Assembly (NCBI GenBank): GCA_016748015.1
Contig: JAAOMT010000710.1
Coordinates: 289,885 to 353,884, forward strand
DNA: 64,000 bases
DNA from: Geosiphon pyriformis
Lineage: Eukaryota > Glomeromycota > Glomeromycetes > Archaeosporales > Geosiphonaceae
Direction: 5' to 3'
Numbering within the stretch: the stretch's first letter is position 1; each line of letters starts with the position of its first letter. Below the pieces are notes generated by a model. It searched no databases and had not been told where the DNA came from. It was given only the letters and a program-made list of their open reading frames with translations. A program made the position numbers and the translations under genes. Shown in pieces: positions 1 through 12,540 of the stretch.

Positions 1-197
1 TGGCCAAATTGTATACAAAAAAAATGTTTTTATTTTATGTTTTACTGTTTTTAGTAACAAGTTATGGGCCTAAATAGTCTTATTAAGTTTTGTTCCTAAT
101 AATGTTTACTTTGGTTTTGGTTTTGAATTTTTTTTTTTTAGTGTTTTATATTTTAATAAAGTTTTTTTTACTCTGCATAATAATTTATCTATTAATG
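1..197 (+). mobile_element. Decayed LINE D1, segment 1 (ORF1 part)
   Basis: AT-converted remnant of a LINE ORF1, entering from outside the window. Codons around 60-85 still align with the conserved segment after the ORF1 zinc knuckle (a W-A-Q-V-V-like stretch, with CAA now TAA). The same ORF1 resumes at about 9,695, where the later motif S-S-S-K-I-L-I-T-K-I is legible, so this is one LINE interrupted by a 9.5-kb stack of insertions. It belongs to the family whose ORF1 begins MSKKKAPK, as in the minus-strand copy at 45.4 kb, not to the family of LINE-1 and LINE-2. Non-functional. Confidence 0.6.
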
Positions 198-288
198 TTG
201 TTATCAAAAGTTTTTGGTCTTTTTTTCTGAATATTATTGTTGTCACTTTACTGTTAATTTTTAATTATTAAAAGTTTGTAAACATCCA

Positions 289-1196
289 ATATTATTAGTA
301 GAAGTTTAACTATTAATTAACATAAAATTACTCTTATAATTTATATTATTAATTAACATATATTATTATTATTTCAATTATCACTTATTATTTAATTAAA
401 TTATTAAATATTACTATCTAATTAATAATTGAATTTGTATAATATACAATTATAATGATTAAATTATGCAATATACTGAATTCTATAATATTTAAAAATT
501 TGCCAAAATTTGTAAAATTTTACGAAATAATTTATAGTTTATAAAAACAGTTGTAATTTATTAAAATATATTTTTAATTTATTAAAATAGTAGCAAAAAA
601 AAAAATACAAGTTTAAAAACTAGTACTATAATAAGTTGTATATAAAAAAAACTTTTTTTTTTGAGAAAATATATATTATCTTACTTAGAATTATTTTATC
701 TTAAAAATACTTTTATTTTTTACCAATTAATAAAACAATACTTTAAAAAAACAAATTCATTAATTATTTGTATTTAAGATTTTCCAAAATCCAACTAATA
801 TTTTAAAATTGATTGGCTACTAATTTCAGTAATTTTTTAGTAACTTTAGGCCTAAACAAAAAATAATTCTTTTAATTAAATTTCATTTTTTTTATATTTT
901 TTTTATTATAAACATTAAAGTAGTTTATAAATAAGATTTTTGTAAAAAAGTTAACTTTTATAGCAAAGTAATTACATATTTTTTAGAAAAAAATTGACTT
1001 TTATTGTAAAGTAATTATATAAGTAACTAGTATGAAATTGGTTATTCCACTTATAAATTTAATAATTCAAATTATAGGAGATAATTTAAAGATAAATTTA
1101 GTTATTAAAGATTTAACCACTTCCAATAATCAAAAATTACCAGCAAAGTAATATCAATAATATTTAAAAAAAAAGACCAAAAATTTTTGATAATAC
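289..1196 (-). mobile_element. TIR element M1, reverse copy nested in M2
   Basis: The reverse complement of this stretch aligns along its length with M3 and with the outer M2 blocks. For example, the strings around 960-1,000 are mirrored at 8,116-8,150. It starts with ATATTATTAGTA (decayed CTGTTATCAGTA) and ends with TGATAATAC then TA. Inserted head-to-head into M2 about 90 bp from M2's left end, it makes a long imperfect palindrome with M2. No ORF. Confidence 0.7.
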
Positions 1197-1507
1197 TAAT
1201 AACTAAATTTATCTTTAAATTATCTCTTATAATTTGAATTGCTAGATTTATAACTAAAATAGCCAATTTCGTACCAGTTATTTATATAATTACTTTATGA
1301 TAAAAATTAATTTTTTTTTTGAAAATACTTATCTAAAAGCTTACTAAAAATGTAAAAAAAAAAAAATAAAACTTCTTTCTCTCCTTCGTCCAAAATTCCC
1401 AAAAAAGAGTCAAAAAGTTTTTTTGAAAGAAGTTTTTTACCATTCAGTACAATAAATCAAAACCGTTCTTCGATTACAAGGCCACTGTTAGCTCTGTTAT
1501 TGCTGTT

Positions 1508-3301
1508 ATGAAAAAAACTGCTAAAGTTTCTGGTTCTGAAAGTGGTTTTAAGACAGTTGTATCAAGGAAAAAGAGGAAGGGAGGTGCGTTGGTAGAGGGT
1601 GTTGATAATGGAGGGGTTGCTGCTGGAGTTCCTGGTGTTTGTTCATGGGGTTCAGAGACTGGGGACATTACTGAGTCTGAAAGTGTTGATATGGAAGAGG
1701 AGTGTCTGGTGGAAGAAACCAGCTTTGATTATGGTGAAGGTGGAGCTCTGGCTGGTGGAGATTATGATCAGATGCCTACAAGTTCGAAAGTTAAAACCAA
1801 AAAGACATTGGACAAGCCATTGGAAAAGATTGACTTTTCAAAAGATGATAGTGATGATGGTGTTCTCTTGGATGCTCCTCTTGAGCTCCCTCCTTCTATG
1901 AAAAATTTGGTCAATGTTCCAGTCAAGAAGTCATTTGCGTTGAATATTGGCTTGGATAAAGTGGCTGGCAAATCTTCTCAGGAAAAGCTTGTGGTGGTGA
2001 GGAAATTATTTTCTGGAATCAATGGTTTTGAGAGAGCATTTACCCCCTCAAAATTCTCAGGGATCATCAAAGCAACATTCACTTCCAAATTGGGTCTAAT
2101 AAAGGTCACTGAAAAGGCTACTGGTGCGAATATCATGGTAAACACCGATCTTAAGAGATCATCTGGGCGATCAGATTGGGCTGTGGTCGTAAAAGAAATT
2201 TCAATTGGAACATTGGCTGAGGCTGTGCACGCTGCACTATCCGAGTTTGGAGTTATTAAGGCAATCAAGATGTAGTTAATCGGGCTGTGGCAGAAGGCGA
2301 TGGTGAAATTTGAACGATCAGATCAGGCTGATTTGGTCGCAGCTGAGTGGTTCATCTTAATTGGGAAAGATGCTGTACGTGTGGCTAGGGCTGATTCAGA
2401 CAAGGAAGCATGGGATGTAAGAGACCAACATAGGGCGCTGCTCTACACATTGCTGATGGGGACCACTGCTCATGATATCTGGGACTTTGTTAGATCTGTG
2501 GGTGGGAAAACATGCATCATTGATCATCATTCTGTTACGTATGCTTGGGCCAGGTGCGCTGTTGTTTGTTTTGACTCTGCTGAATCATTAGATGCTGCTG
2601 TGGGAACCACGCCAGTACTTAGAAACACCAATCTCCGCCGGTCTCACCTCATTTCTGCTAAATGTGCCAAGTGTGAGAAATTGGGTCACACGTCATTGGG
2701 TTGTGCAGTTGGTGGGAAATTATCTTCTGGTGGTTCGCTGCGTAGGGTTTTCTCGAATACAAATAAAAGCAGGCTAGCAACCATCTATGCCAAACGCTCG
2801 GCTCCAGTTGCCTGTCCAGTCTCTTTTGGTGGTCTCTCTTGGGCAAAGATTGCTCGCGGGTGCTTTTCACCCCCCCTCTTTGGTCAGAACGTTGTGGTGA
2901 ATAATGGCTCCTCTTCGAAGATGAAGCTGTCCCAACCGGTTGCAATGGAAGTCAACGATAGGTTTGCCGCTCTTGAGCGCAGTCTCACCAGCCTCGCAGA
3001 GCAAGTTGGTAAGCTGGCTAAGAGGTTGGATGCACTCGGGCCAATGATTCCCCAGCCTAGCCCTGGATGTCAGCCATTGGTGACTCCTTCATCACAGAAT
3101 CAAGGGGTGGATGTAGTGATGAGTGAGAGTTCAGGTGTGTTCACTAGTGGTGGAAATGTTGCAGGAGTGGTGTCTTTTGATGTGTCTTCAGTGTCTAAGC
3201 TGAAAGACGGCATAAAGTATCTAATGGAGACAGTTCTGGGCTTTTCAGCCAAAGTAGATAGTATAGGTGCGCTTTCGGTGTCTCTACCCCTCACTCAATG
3301 A
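1508..3301 (+). pseudogene. LINE-1 ORF1 (CCHC, gag-like), one internal stop
   Basis: ORF1 of LINE-1, 597 codons from the ATG at 1,508, interrupted only by a TAG at 2,273-2,275. LINE-2 has CAA at that codon, so the stop is a C-to-T change from a Gln codon. The N-terminal part is charged and low-complexity. The middle carries a fold shared between the copies, and a zinc knuckle C-x2-C-x4-H-x4-C lies at 2,663-2,703. A Pro/Ser-rich and then probably coiled-coil C-terminus follows. Role in the family: RNA-binding protein of the retrotransposition particle. The stop codon overlaps the ORF2 start as ATGA (3,298-3,301), suggesting that ORF2 is translated by termination-reinitiation. Confidence 0.85.
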
Positions 3302-6300
3302 GCAGTTTAGTCTGGAAAGTTGCTACGTGCAACATCAGGGGCATGAACAATCCCGCTAAGCAAGAGGACATTATTAGGTGGCATAAAGAAATGAACAATT
3401 TGGTCTCTATCGTTACTGAAACGAAATTAAAAGGTAAGGTTCATCTGTGGATTGCAGACAAGTTTGATGGTGTCTGAGTGTTCTCTTCTGGTTTGGACTC
3501 CGGTCACTTGGGTGCAGGTGTTGCTGTTATCATGGATGTTTCTTTGGCTCATCATGTGTGCAAGATTTCTGAGGTGCCTGGTCAGCTCCTTTCCATTAAA
3601 TTACTTTTCAAGAGTAAACTTTCTGTGTCAATTTTGGGGCTTTATACTGGTGCTTCTTCAGTGGTTCGGTTTTCTCAGGCTGGTAAAATCAATTCTCTTA
3701 TTGCGAAGACTGTCAACAAATCTTCTTTCATCATTCTCGGTGGCGATTTTAATGAAGATGGCTCTCATAAAAGTGCAAGTTTCAAAAGATGCTTTGATTT
3801 GGGTCTGGTCAATTCTTTAGTTGGTAGCCTGGCTGCAAAAATATCCACTTGGAAAAATTCTAGGAGTGTTAAGAAAACAATTAATTACGTGCTTGTTTCC
3901 TCGAGTCTTGTCAATGCAATAGTGCGTCGTGAAGTTTTGAATGTCAGTGAGCATTTTGACACAGACCATCAAGCTGTTTCAGTGAATTTGGGTTTGGGTG
4001 GGCTCTTGAATACGCGTTTGAATTTTCTTTGCAAGCAAGCAAATAAAAACCGTTGGAAGTTTGATGTCAAAAGTGCCAATAAAGCTAAGTGGTTGGAGTT
4101 CAGAGATGCCTCAGCTGCTAATGTCTCTATGTTCTCGGATGCTTTTGGTGTGGCAGTAAGGTTTTTAGATGTGGACGCTATGTGGAACATTGTTTGCAAG
4201 ATTATGGTTCTTTTAGCAGGTGGTACATTTAAAAAAAAATGGTTCCAAGGTTTTGATGGCATGTTTATCAAGACTTCTTCTAGGTTTCACAAGCTGGAGC
4301 TGCTGGTTTCTAAGTTGGTCAAGGCTTCGCGTTCGGCTTTTAGTAATGGTTTTGCTTCTTTGTTGGAGATGTGGCACAGACTCGACTCCCCTGGTGCATC
4401 AGTGGTTAAGTTTCTATTTCTTTCAAGTTCTAATTTTGATCTTATTCGTTCTGCACTGGCCAAAGTGAGAAAATCATACCACTCATTCAAATTAGTGGAA
4501 TCCAAGCACGCTGAAAAATCCTCAATCAAGCAGGCTATTGGTAAGAGGATGAAGAGTTTTGAGCTAAACAAGAGTCACACCATTAGGAGTGTTTTGGAGC
4601 GTCCTTTTCGCAAGGTGGTCCTGGATCATTTGGTTGTAGAAGATGAGTTGATTTTAGAGCCTGTTTTGGTTAAGTCTAAGGTAGACAAAATTATGAAGGG
4701 ATGGACCAGAAAACGTGAGGTGGTGTCTGACTTGTCTGAGGATTGGGCTTGTCAATATTGGCCTCTGGATTACATGTTCGATAGTGCTTTCTCTAATGTC
4801 ATGTATTCGATTAGTTTTGATGAGTTGTCAGCTGTTGTCAAGGATCTTCCTGATGGAAAAACGGCTGGTCTTTCTGGTATCTCCAATGAATTATGGAAAC
4901 ATTGTGACAAATCTGTTTTGGATATGCTTTTGGTGCTCTTGAATTTCTGTTTGGTTGGCGAGTTGGTCCCTGGGCCTTGGAGAGAAGCTTGGGTTTTGAT
5001 GATTTCTAAACCATATGAATGGGAGGGAGTTCTCACGAACACCTGTCCTATAGCTTTAATTGAAACGGCCCACAAGATTCTCTCCAAGATCCTTTCAGAT
5101 AGGATTTCTCTGGCTTGCAGCACTATTGATGTTCTTTGTGGGGACAATTTTTTGGTTTTGAAGAGTACGACGACACAATCTCCCATTTTTGCTATCGGTT
5201 CTGTGGTTGAGGATGCCTTGGAGAAGAACCGTGAACTTTGGCTGGTTTTACAGGATATGTGCAAGGCTTATGACTCGGTTAGTTGGGAACATCTTAGGAG
5301 GAGTCTAATTAGGATCAAAATGTGTAACAGGTTTATTAGATTTTTTGGCAGTATTCACAATGGTCGCATCAACAGAGTAATGACTGACTTTGGCTTGACT
5401 GATGGGTATTGTGTCCACGATAGGCTGGATCAGAGAGAAGTCTTCTTGCCTCTTCTCTGGCGTATTTTTTATGATTCACTTTTGTGCAAGGTCAAGAGGC
5501 AGGATAGTGTGTATGGCTACAGGTTGAATTCTCATTTCATATCAAGAACTGGCTGGGTGGATCCTCAAGCTGGGCTGTCTTTGTTTCTTGCTGCTGGCGC
5601 TTTTGTTGATGATACTATTTGGGTTGGTAGCAGCCAAGCTGCTACACAACGCATCCTTGATGTTACTAGTGAGTTTTTTAGGTTTAACAATATTTCTGTA
5701 AACAATGACAAAATGGTGGCCATCCCCATCAATTGCTGGGTGCTGGATCCTCATTTAACTATCAGTGATGCACCTATTTCCATTGCCAAGAGAGAGGAAT
5801 CTCATCGCTATTTGGGTATTTTTTTGTCTTCTAAGAGTCTTTCGAAGCCTAGCTTGGCTAAAGCTCAGGCTGATGTACGGTTTTTTGTGAATCTTGTTCT
5901 GAAAAAGGCGATTTCGGACAAACAGTGTGCATATTTGGTGTCTGTAGTTCTTTTCCCTATCATCAGCTACAGAACTCAGTTCAGTTTTATTTCTGTTGGT
6001 GTTTGTAGTAAATGGGATGCTTTGGTACACAAGGTCTTAAAGTCCAAGTCTGAATTGCCACGTGATTTCTTCAGTGATGCACTTCATCACCCCTCTTTGT
6101 ACAATTTAAAAACTTTCGAACAGATCCAGGCTGAGAGTAAATCAGCCTCCGTTGTTGCTTTTGCAAATTCTACTGGTGTCTTGGGTCACTTGTTTTCTCA
6201 TAGGTCTCATGACCTCCAGGTTCTCAGCTGGCATCCTCGTCATCCCTTGCTGTTTCCGGCTCATGTTGGTATCAGTCCCTTAGATAATTTTTTGGCGGGT

Positions 6301-7985
6301 GTGGTTCGCATTTTTTCTGGGTGTAATTTGTCTTTGGGTGGCCCTTTAGCTTGTGTCTTTCGTCGTCGGTGCAGTACTCCTATGTCTTTGGTTCTTGGTG
6401 AATCCTGTTTTTTCAAGTGCATCTCTTTGCTCAGGCGTTATGAAATTGCTTTCGTGGAACAGCTTCGTGACCATAATGGTGATGTTTTCAGTTGGGGGAT
6501 CTTCAAGCATTGGAAGAGGCTGGACCCTCGTGGCCTAGTCCCTTTCTGGTTTAAACTTTCCGTTCGCTTTCTTGGTAGCGTTGTGCCTCTCTCCTTAAGT
6601 TTTTCTTTGGTGGATGGTCATGCTGTGTCTGATGTTCGTCTTTCTCATGATTTTGGTGTGATTCATGACACTTTGCCGACCATTGATGCTGTCCACCTTT
6701 CTGTGTATACGGATGGATCTTTTTCTGGTCTGAGCACTGTTGACATGAGAGCAGGTGCTGCCATTTTTTTTGAGGACATTAACTTGGGTTTGGGTGTTGG
6801 AGTGTCTGGCTTGGTTTCTTCTACTCTGACAGAACTGCAAGCCATAGCTTTGGCCCTTGAATGTATTCCTTTTTCTTGTTCGATTGACTTGTTCTCGGAT
6901 AGCCAAGCTGTTTTGGATGCATGTAAGTCGGAGTTTTTGCTGGTTCGTCCGGATTTCAGGAACTGCTGTTAAATTGAGCGTCGTCACATTGCCACCGTCA
7001 TTCATCAAAAGAATTTGGATGTGAATTGGGTTAAGGTAAAAGGTCATTCAGGTGTCTCAGGCAACGAGCATGCTAATGTGCTTGCCAAAGGTGCTGCTCT
7101 CTCTGCTTGGCGCCTACCTCATTTAGTCAGTGAATGTTTCTATGTGCTGGTGGTATGGCAGTTTCTGGTAATTTTCGACACTTTGTTCGTGATGTTTTCC
7201 AGTTAGTTCATCGAGCTCGTTGGGAGATTGGAGTGAGTTCTCATGTTGTGGATGATAGTTTGCATGCTGATATCAATTGGTCTAAGTCTTCTATGGTGTA
7301 GCATCCCGATTCTTACTTGGCATCTGGTTTTACCAGCATGCGCATGGCAGGCTGTCATACTTACTTTATAAAGGCTCTCCATTATCAGCTTCCTGTTGCT
7401 GTGCGCAAGCGTTTATATGATAGGAGATACCCCAGTGTGGTCTGTCTGTTTTGTGGTAACGTTGAAACCTCAGATCATGTCTTTTTGTGTCCTCAGGATG
7501 CTGTTGACTGTGCTCGTTTGTTAGGCACACATGCTTCAGCTTGGGAGGCTCTTTCTGGTCTTTTTCGCTCTTCTTCATGTGTCTTACAGGCCTTGGCTTC
7601 TTGTGTTTCTAAAGTTGGAGTTGGTGTTGCTCTGTGTAAGGGCTTTGTTTTCGATGAATGGTTTCATAAGTCTGTCTCGGTCTTTAAAGATTCTAAGGAG
7701 GGTGCTAAGAGGATTGTGAGCTTTGTGCGTGAGTTTTGTCTAGCATTTCGGGATGATGTTTGGTTGGTCTGGGCCAGACATTAAGCATTTATGGAAAAGC
7801 ACAGTTTGATTCCATGTAATGGCTCTGCTCCTGCTTCAGTTTCTGGTTTGCTTATGGTGTTTTCGGCTAGTGTGGTCAGATTGCTGGGGGTGGCTAAGGC
7901 TTTTGGAATTGGTTTCGGGCTTCGTAAGTTTTGTCCATTTTTTTCAGGTATTGGAGATCTAGTTTCTGTGCATATAGGTGTATAG
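3298..7985 (+). pseudogene. LINE-1 ORF2: endonuclease / reverse transcriptase / RNase H / zinc finger
   Basis: ORF2 is about 1,560 codons from the ATG at 3,298. The apurinic-type endonuclease shows T-E-T-K, G-G-D-F-N-E-D-G and T-D-H-Q-A. The RT has motif A (V-L-Q-D-M-C-K-A-Y-D) and the catalytic F-V-D-D at 5,603-5,614; motif B has QR where LINE-2 has QG. RNase H has Y-T-D-G-S, then T-E-L-Q-A and S-D-S-Q-A. The C-terminal finger C-x2-C-x7-H-x4-C is near 7,443-7,490. Defects: TGA 3,475-3,477 (CGA in LINE-2), TAA 6,970-6,972, a small indel near 7,130-7,150 that shifts frame, TAG 7,299-7,301 (TGG in LINE-2) and TAA 7,782-7,784. Inactive as read, but few steps from intact. Confidence 0.9.
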
Positions 7986-8800
7986 TGTAGTCCTGACTGG
8001 CCCGAGTGACTGGTCACGTGTAGAAAGCACATGATTCGCACCTAGTTTAGATCATTTGTATGATGTATAGCACTAGGTCGCATTTGGACTTCATTCGTTA
8101 AAAGTATAAAAAAAAAATGTGTAGTTATTTTGCTGTAAAAATTAACTCTTTTACAAAAATTTTGTTTGTAGACTACTCTAATGTTTGTAATAAAAAAAAT
8201 AAAAAAAATGTAAAAAAATAGAAATTTGTTAAAAAAGATATCTTTTGTTCAGACCTAAAATTACTAATAGATTACTAAAATTAATAACTAATCAATTTCA
8301 AAATATTAGTTTGAATTTTAGAAAATTTTGAATGTAAATAATTTAAGAAGTTTTTGGTTTTCAAAGTATTTAATTTTTGTTATTTTTTTTGTAAAAATAT
8401 GTAAAAAATAATTGATTTTAACTAAAATAATTCTAAGATAAGATATATTTCTTAAAGAAAAAAGCTTTTTTTTTATACAACTTGTTGTAGTACTAGTTTT
8501 TGAATTTGCACTTTTTTTTTTGCTATTATTTCAATAAACTAAAAATTCATTTTGGTAAATTACAAGTTATTTCTATAAACTATGAATTTTTTTAATAAAC
8601 TATTAAATTATTTTACAAAATTTTACAAATTTTGATAAATTTTTGAATATTATAGAGTTTAGTATATTGTATAATTTGATTATTATAATTGTATATCATA
8701 TAAATTGAGTTATTAATTGAATAGTAATATTTGATAATTTGATTAAATAATAAGTAATAATAAAAATTATAAAGATAATTTTATATTAATTAATAGTATT

Positions 8801-9654
8801 ACTTATAAAAATTAGGAATTATAATAATAAATAAAATAGCCAATCAGAAATAGACATAATAAAAGGAAGAATTTCAGGATTTTTTTTAGATAATTGTAGG
8901 ATTTCAGAATTTTAGGATTCTTTTTAAGGAATTACAAGATTTCAGAATTTCAAAATTTCTTTTAAAAAATTACAGAATTCCAAAAAATCTCATATAACAC
9001 AAATTATATATATATAGTAAGAGTGGTAAAAGCAAAAAAAATATTTGACTTAAATAGAACAACAGTTAGCAATAACTACTTATTTCTATTTCTTTTTTCA
9101 AAAAATAGTTTTCTATAACTTGAAATAAAACCTTATTAATATCAATAAAAATATCTAATTATTATTCAATTCATGTTATTATTGCTTAATTAAAAATATT
9201 AATCATTTTCTCTACTATTAATATTCTATGTTAATAGAATCCAATACTTAGTTATATTAAACCAATAGCTCTTAATTATGGCTATTAATAGAATATTAAT
9301 TTTTTATTTTCTTTTTTTATTTTTTTTATTTTTTTTATTTTATTTTTTTGTTGTTTACTAATTAATTAAAAAAATTAAGTGCTAAGTATTTGATGTCAAG
9401 AATAGTCTAATAAAAGACTCAGAAAAAAGAATAGAAATTTAAGGATAACTTATCAGAAGAGCACAACTGTCAAAATAAACTGGCTACTATGTTAAAAAAA
9501 AAATTTCACAAAAAAAACCATCAATTAAATTTCTGTTTATTATACAAAAAACTCAACCAAAACCTTCAGACTCCAAAATCTTCAGAAATTACCAATATTA
9601 TTAGCTATTAAGCATTAAGTTACAAATTTGTTATTTGTTTTAACACTCCAAATT
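8801..9654. repeat. Unclassified repeat Q1 inserted in M2
   Basis: This 0.85-kb block has no counterpart in M3 at the same place, so it is an insertion in M2. It holds two to three degenerate tandem units of about 40-50 bp at 8,865-8,985 (the recurring string is ATTTCAGAATTT), a TATATATATA stretch near 9,008, and a region at 8,990-9,355 that recurs as a direct repeat at 12,683-13,050. No ORF. It could be a solo LTR or a non-autonomous element; clean termini were not found. Confidence 0.45.
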
Positions 9655-9694
9655 ATTATTTGTAATAATGGCTAAAATTTTACTGATAACAATA

Positions 9695-12540
9695 TTTATT
9701 TGGTCTTTTTAAAATATTTTTTAGAACTTTTGGCTAATTAAGTATTGCAAATTTAGTGCTCTTAGTTTCTGCTTTTTAATCTTTTTTTTACTGTTTTTGT
9801 GGTTTTAAATTTGAACTTAAGTTTAAATATGGTCTTAAATAACTTGTAAATATTGTTTTTTTTTAATAATAAAAACCATAATTTCAGATTTAAATTTGAG
9901 TAGCTCTAAGATTTTAATCACCAAAATAGATGGCTTAAAATTAAATATAATTGCTTTTAAAGTTTTTATTAGTTTGGTTTTGGCAAAATTAAATTAATTG
10001 TGCTTTAAATTAAGTTTTCTGGTATATTTTTTATCTTAATAATTAATTATGTTTGAAAATTTGCAATATACAATATTAAAAAATAAACAATATAACTAAA
10101 CAAAAGAATATTATTAGATAGCATAAAGATTTTGGTAATTTGATTTTTATATTTACTAAAATAAAGCTAAAAAGACAGAATAGACTTTGAATTAAGAACA
10201 AATTTCCAGTTGTAAAAGTTTTTATTTTTGGTTTGAATACTGGTTATCTGAATTTGGGAATAGTAATAATAATAAATAATACTTTTGTTTAGCATATGTA
10301 CAAAGTTTTTAAGATCTTTAATCATTTTTTTTCAATTTGTTTGCTGTTTAACAACAAATTTTTAGTAACAAATTTTGTTTTATATACTGATATTTCAATT
10401 AGTGTGTAATTTAATTAGACTTATAAAATAAATTTTTGCATTACTTATATAATTAATTCAAGCTTTGATGTAATATTAAATAGTAATTTCATTAAAAATA
10501 AAATAAGACAAAGTACAAGTTTCAAGAAATATTTTGATTTAAGTTTAAGCAATTTTTTCTTAAATAATTCTATTTTTAAGCTCTTAACCTAAAACAATTT
10601 AAGAAATGTAAAAAAAACTATTGATTACATTTTTGTTAATGACTATTTTCTATTAATAATTATTAATTATAAAATTTCTAATGTATTTAAATATTTTAAT
10701 ACTAATTACAAGACTGTATTTATTTTTTTTAAATTGGGTGGCCTTTTAAATATTTATTTAAATACTATATATAAACAAATTAATCGAAATTATTAAAAGT
10801 TTAAAATTAAAGATACAGATAATATTAAATAAATATACTTTATAAAATGCTCTTTTAATAAGCTATTTGCAATAGCAAATAGATTTAAAGATATAAAAAT
10901 TTATAATAATTTGGATGTAATATAAAAAATGGTAAAAAAAATAATAGTAAATTTAACTGATAAAGTATTTTCTAAATATTGGTTTTTTAAGTTTAATTGT
11001 TTAAAAAACAAGCTGTCTTTAAAGTTTTATAAATTAAAGCTATTTGTTACTAAATTGATAAAAAAATTAGGTTTAAATAACAAATTTAAATTTGTTTATC
11101 TCTTAGTAAAATAGTCTATTATTAATAAAAAAAAGACTTTTATAATCTATGATTTGGTCTAAAATAGTACAAAGTTATTAAAAGTTATTAAACATTTGTT
11201 AATAATCAAAAAAAATATAGAAAATCCAAGCACTATAAATTAAAAATGATTAAAAATATATTTATTAAGAAAGTAATTAATTTAACTCTAATAAAAAAAA
11301 TATAATAAGAAATATTTTAAAATAGTTTTTTTATAAAATGATTTTAGACTATTTGGTAATCAGAAAAAATTGGTTTTAGAGTTAGATAAGATAAAGCTTA
11401 GAGTTGATGAAAGTATAATAGATTGAACAAAAAAATAAAATGTGTTTTTAATGTTGTCTAATTTGTAGTTTTATTAGTATTTACTATTAAACTATATAGA
11501 AAAAAATGTTTTCTTTAATATAATAGATAAGATTAATATAAATAAATTAATTTTGATAATTGGTAGTTTGCTTAATAGCAAAGTTGCTAATTTATTTGGT
11601 ATTTTAAACAAATTTTGAAAGCATTATAATTATATGATAATAGGATGTTTTTTGGATTTATTGAATTTTTGTTTGGCTTTTAATAATGTTTTGATTCTTT
11701 GGAAAAGAATATAAATTTCAATAATTTTTAAGTCATATAACTAAGATGGTATTTTAATAAATATATAGTCTACTATACTAATTAAAACAGCTAAAAAAAT
11801 TTTATTTAAAATTTTTTTAGATAGTATTTATTTGTTTATAATGAATTTAATATTCTTTTAAATGACAACTTTTTGGTCTTAAAAGATACTTTAACTTAAT
11901 TTTCTGTATTTGTTATTGGTTTGATAGTAGAAAATACTTTAAAAAAAAACCAAAAGCTGTAGTTAATTTTACAAGATATGTATAAAGCTTATAATTTAGT
12001 TAAATTGTATTATTTAAAAATTAGTTTAAGACATATCAAAATATGTAATAAGTTTATTAAGTTTTTTGAAAATATATATATAAACAAAATCAACAAAATA
12101 TTAACTAATTTTGGTCTTTTAGATAGTTATAAAGTGCTAAATAGACTCAATTAAAATAAAGTGTTTTCATTATTTCTTTAGAGAATTTTTTATAATTTTA
12201 TTGTACAAGGTAAAGAAACATAAACATTTATGTAAATATAGAATTAACACCAACTTAGTAACAAAAATAAGTAAAATAGAGATTGGCAGAAAAAACTTTT
12301 TTTTACAATTGGTGTTTTTGTTGATAATATAATTTGGATTGAAAATAATTAAGTTTTAATACAGTATATTTTAGATATAGCTAGTAAGTTTTTTAGAGTT
12401 AATAATATTTTTATTAACAATAACAAAACAATATCTATTTCTATCAATAAAAAAATTGTAAATGCTTTTTTGCATATTAGTAATTAATTAATTTTTATTA
12501 TTAAACATAGTAAATCTTACAGATATTTAATATTATTCAT
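9695..12540 (+). mobile_element. Decayed LINE D1, segment 2 (ORF1 end to RT)
   Basis: Heavily C-to-T and G-to-A converted. ORF1 C-terminal codons are legible at 9,890-10,000. The ORF2 start matches LINE-1 position 3,330 at about 10,060-10,130 (shared pattern TATTATTAG then ATAGCATAAAGA). The endonuclease-to-RT linker is legible at 10,929-11,114, where a 61-codon open stretch survives by chance. RT motifs are recognisable at 11,960-12,330, including the GTTGATAAT remnant of F-V-D-D. Stops are everywhere. It ends near 12,540 just after the codons matching R-Y-L-G. Confidence 0.8.

Larger units (their letters stand above)
1354..8113 (+). mobile_element. LINE-1, full-length young LINE retrotransposon
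   Basis: A 6.76-kb non-LTR retrotransposon with a 5' UTR of about 150 bp, ORF1 (1,508-3,301), ORF2 (3,298-7,985) and a short 3' UTR ending in an A-rich TAAAA-type tail. It is inserted in M2; AAAAATGT flanks both ends (1,346-1,353 and 8,114-8,121) as a probable 8-bp target duplication. Much more GC-rich than its surroundings and clearly related to LINE-2, so it is recent compared with D1, D2 and Dm. A few stops and one frameshift make it inactive as read. The endonuclease, RT, RNase H and C-terminal CCHC order is that of RNase-H-bearing LINEs; the clade was not resolved. Confidence 0.93.
198..9692 (+). mobile_element. TIR element M2 (non-autonomous), split by three insertions
   Basis: A member of a roughly 0.85-kb AT-rich TIR family also present at 39,794-40,642 and, reversed, at 289-1,196. 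Its own sequence lies in four blocks: 198-288, 1,197-1,353, about 8,114-8,800 and about 9,655-9,692. The blocks are colinear with the uninterrupted copy M3. Between them sit M1 (reverse copy), LINE-1, and the Q1 repeat. The left end reads TTGTTATC, the right end CTGATAACAA followed by TA. No coding capacity is seen, so it would need a transposase in trans. A TA target site and TIRs suggest the Tc1/mariner group; that is inference. Confidence 0.7.

Noticed and set aside
6595-7047. 150-codon - strand ORF opposite the LINE-1 RNase H
   Set aside because: Shadow of ORF2; no family features and antisense codon pattern.
198-9692. One giant 9.5-kb TIR transposon carrying a LINE as cargo
   Set aside because: M3 shows the element is 0.85 kb without cargo, and LINE-1 has its own target duplication; nested insertion explains the inverted arms.
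10929-11114. 61-codon Lys-rich ORF
   Set aside because: AT-converted LINE D1 codons matching the endonuclease-RT linker (F-x-K-L-x-L-x-V-x-K).
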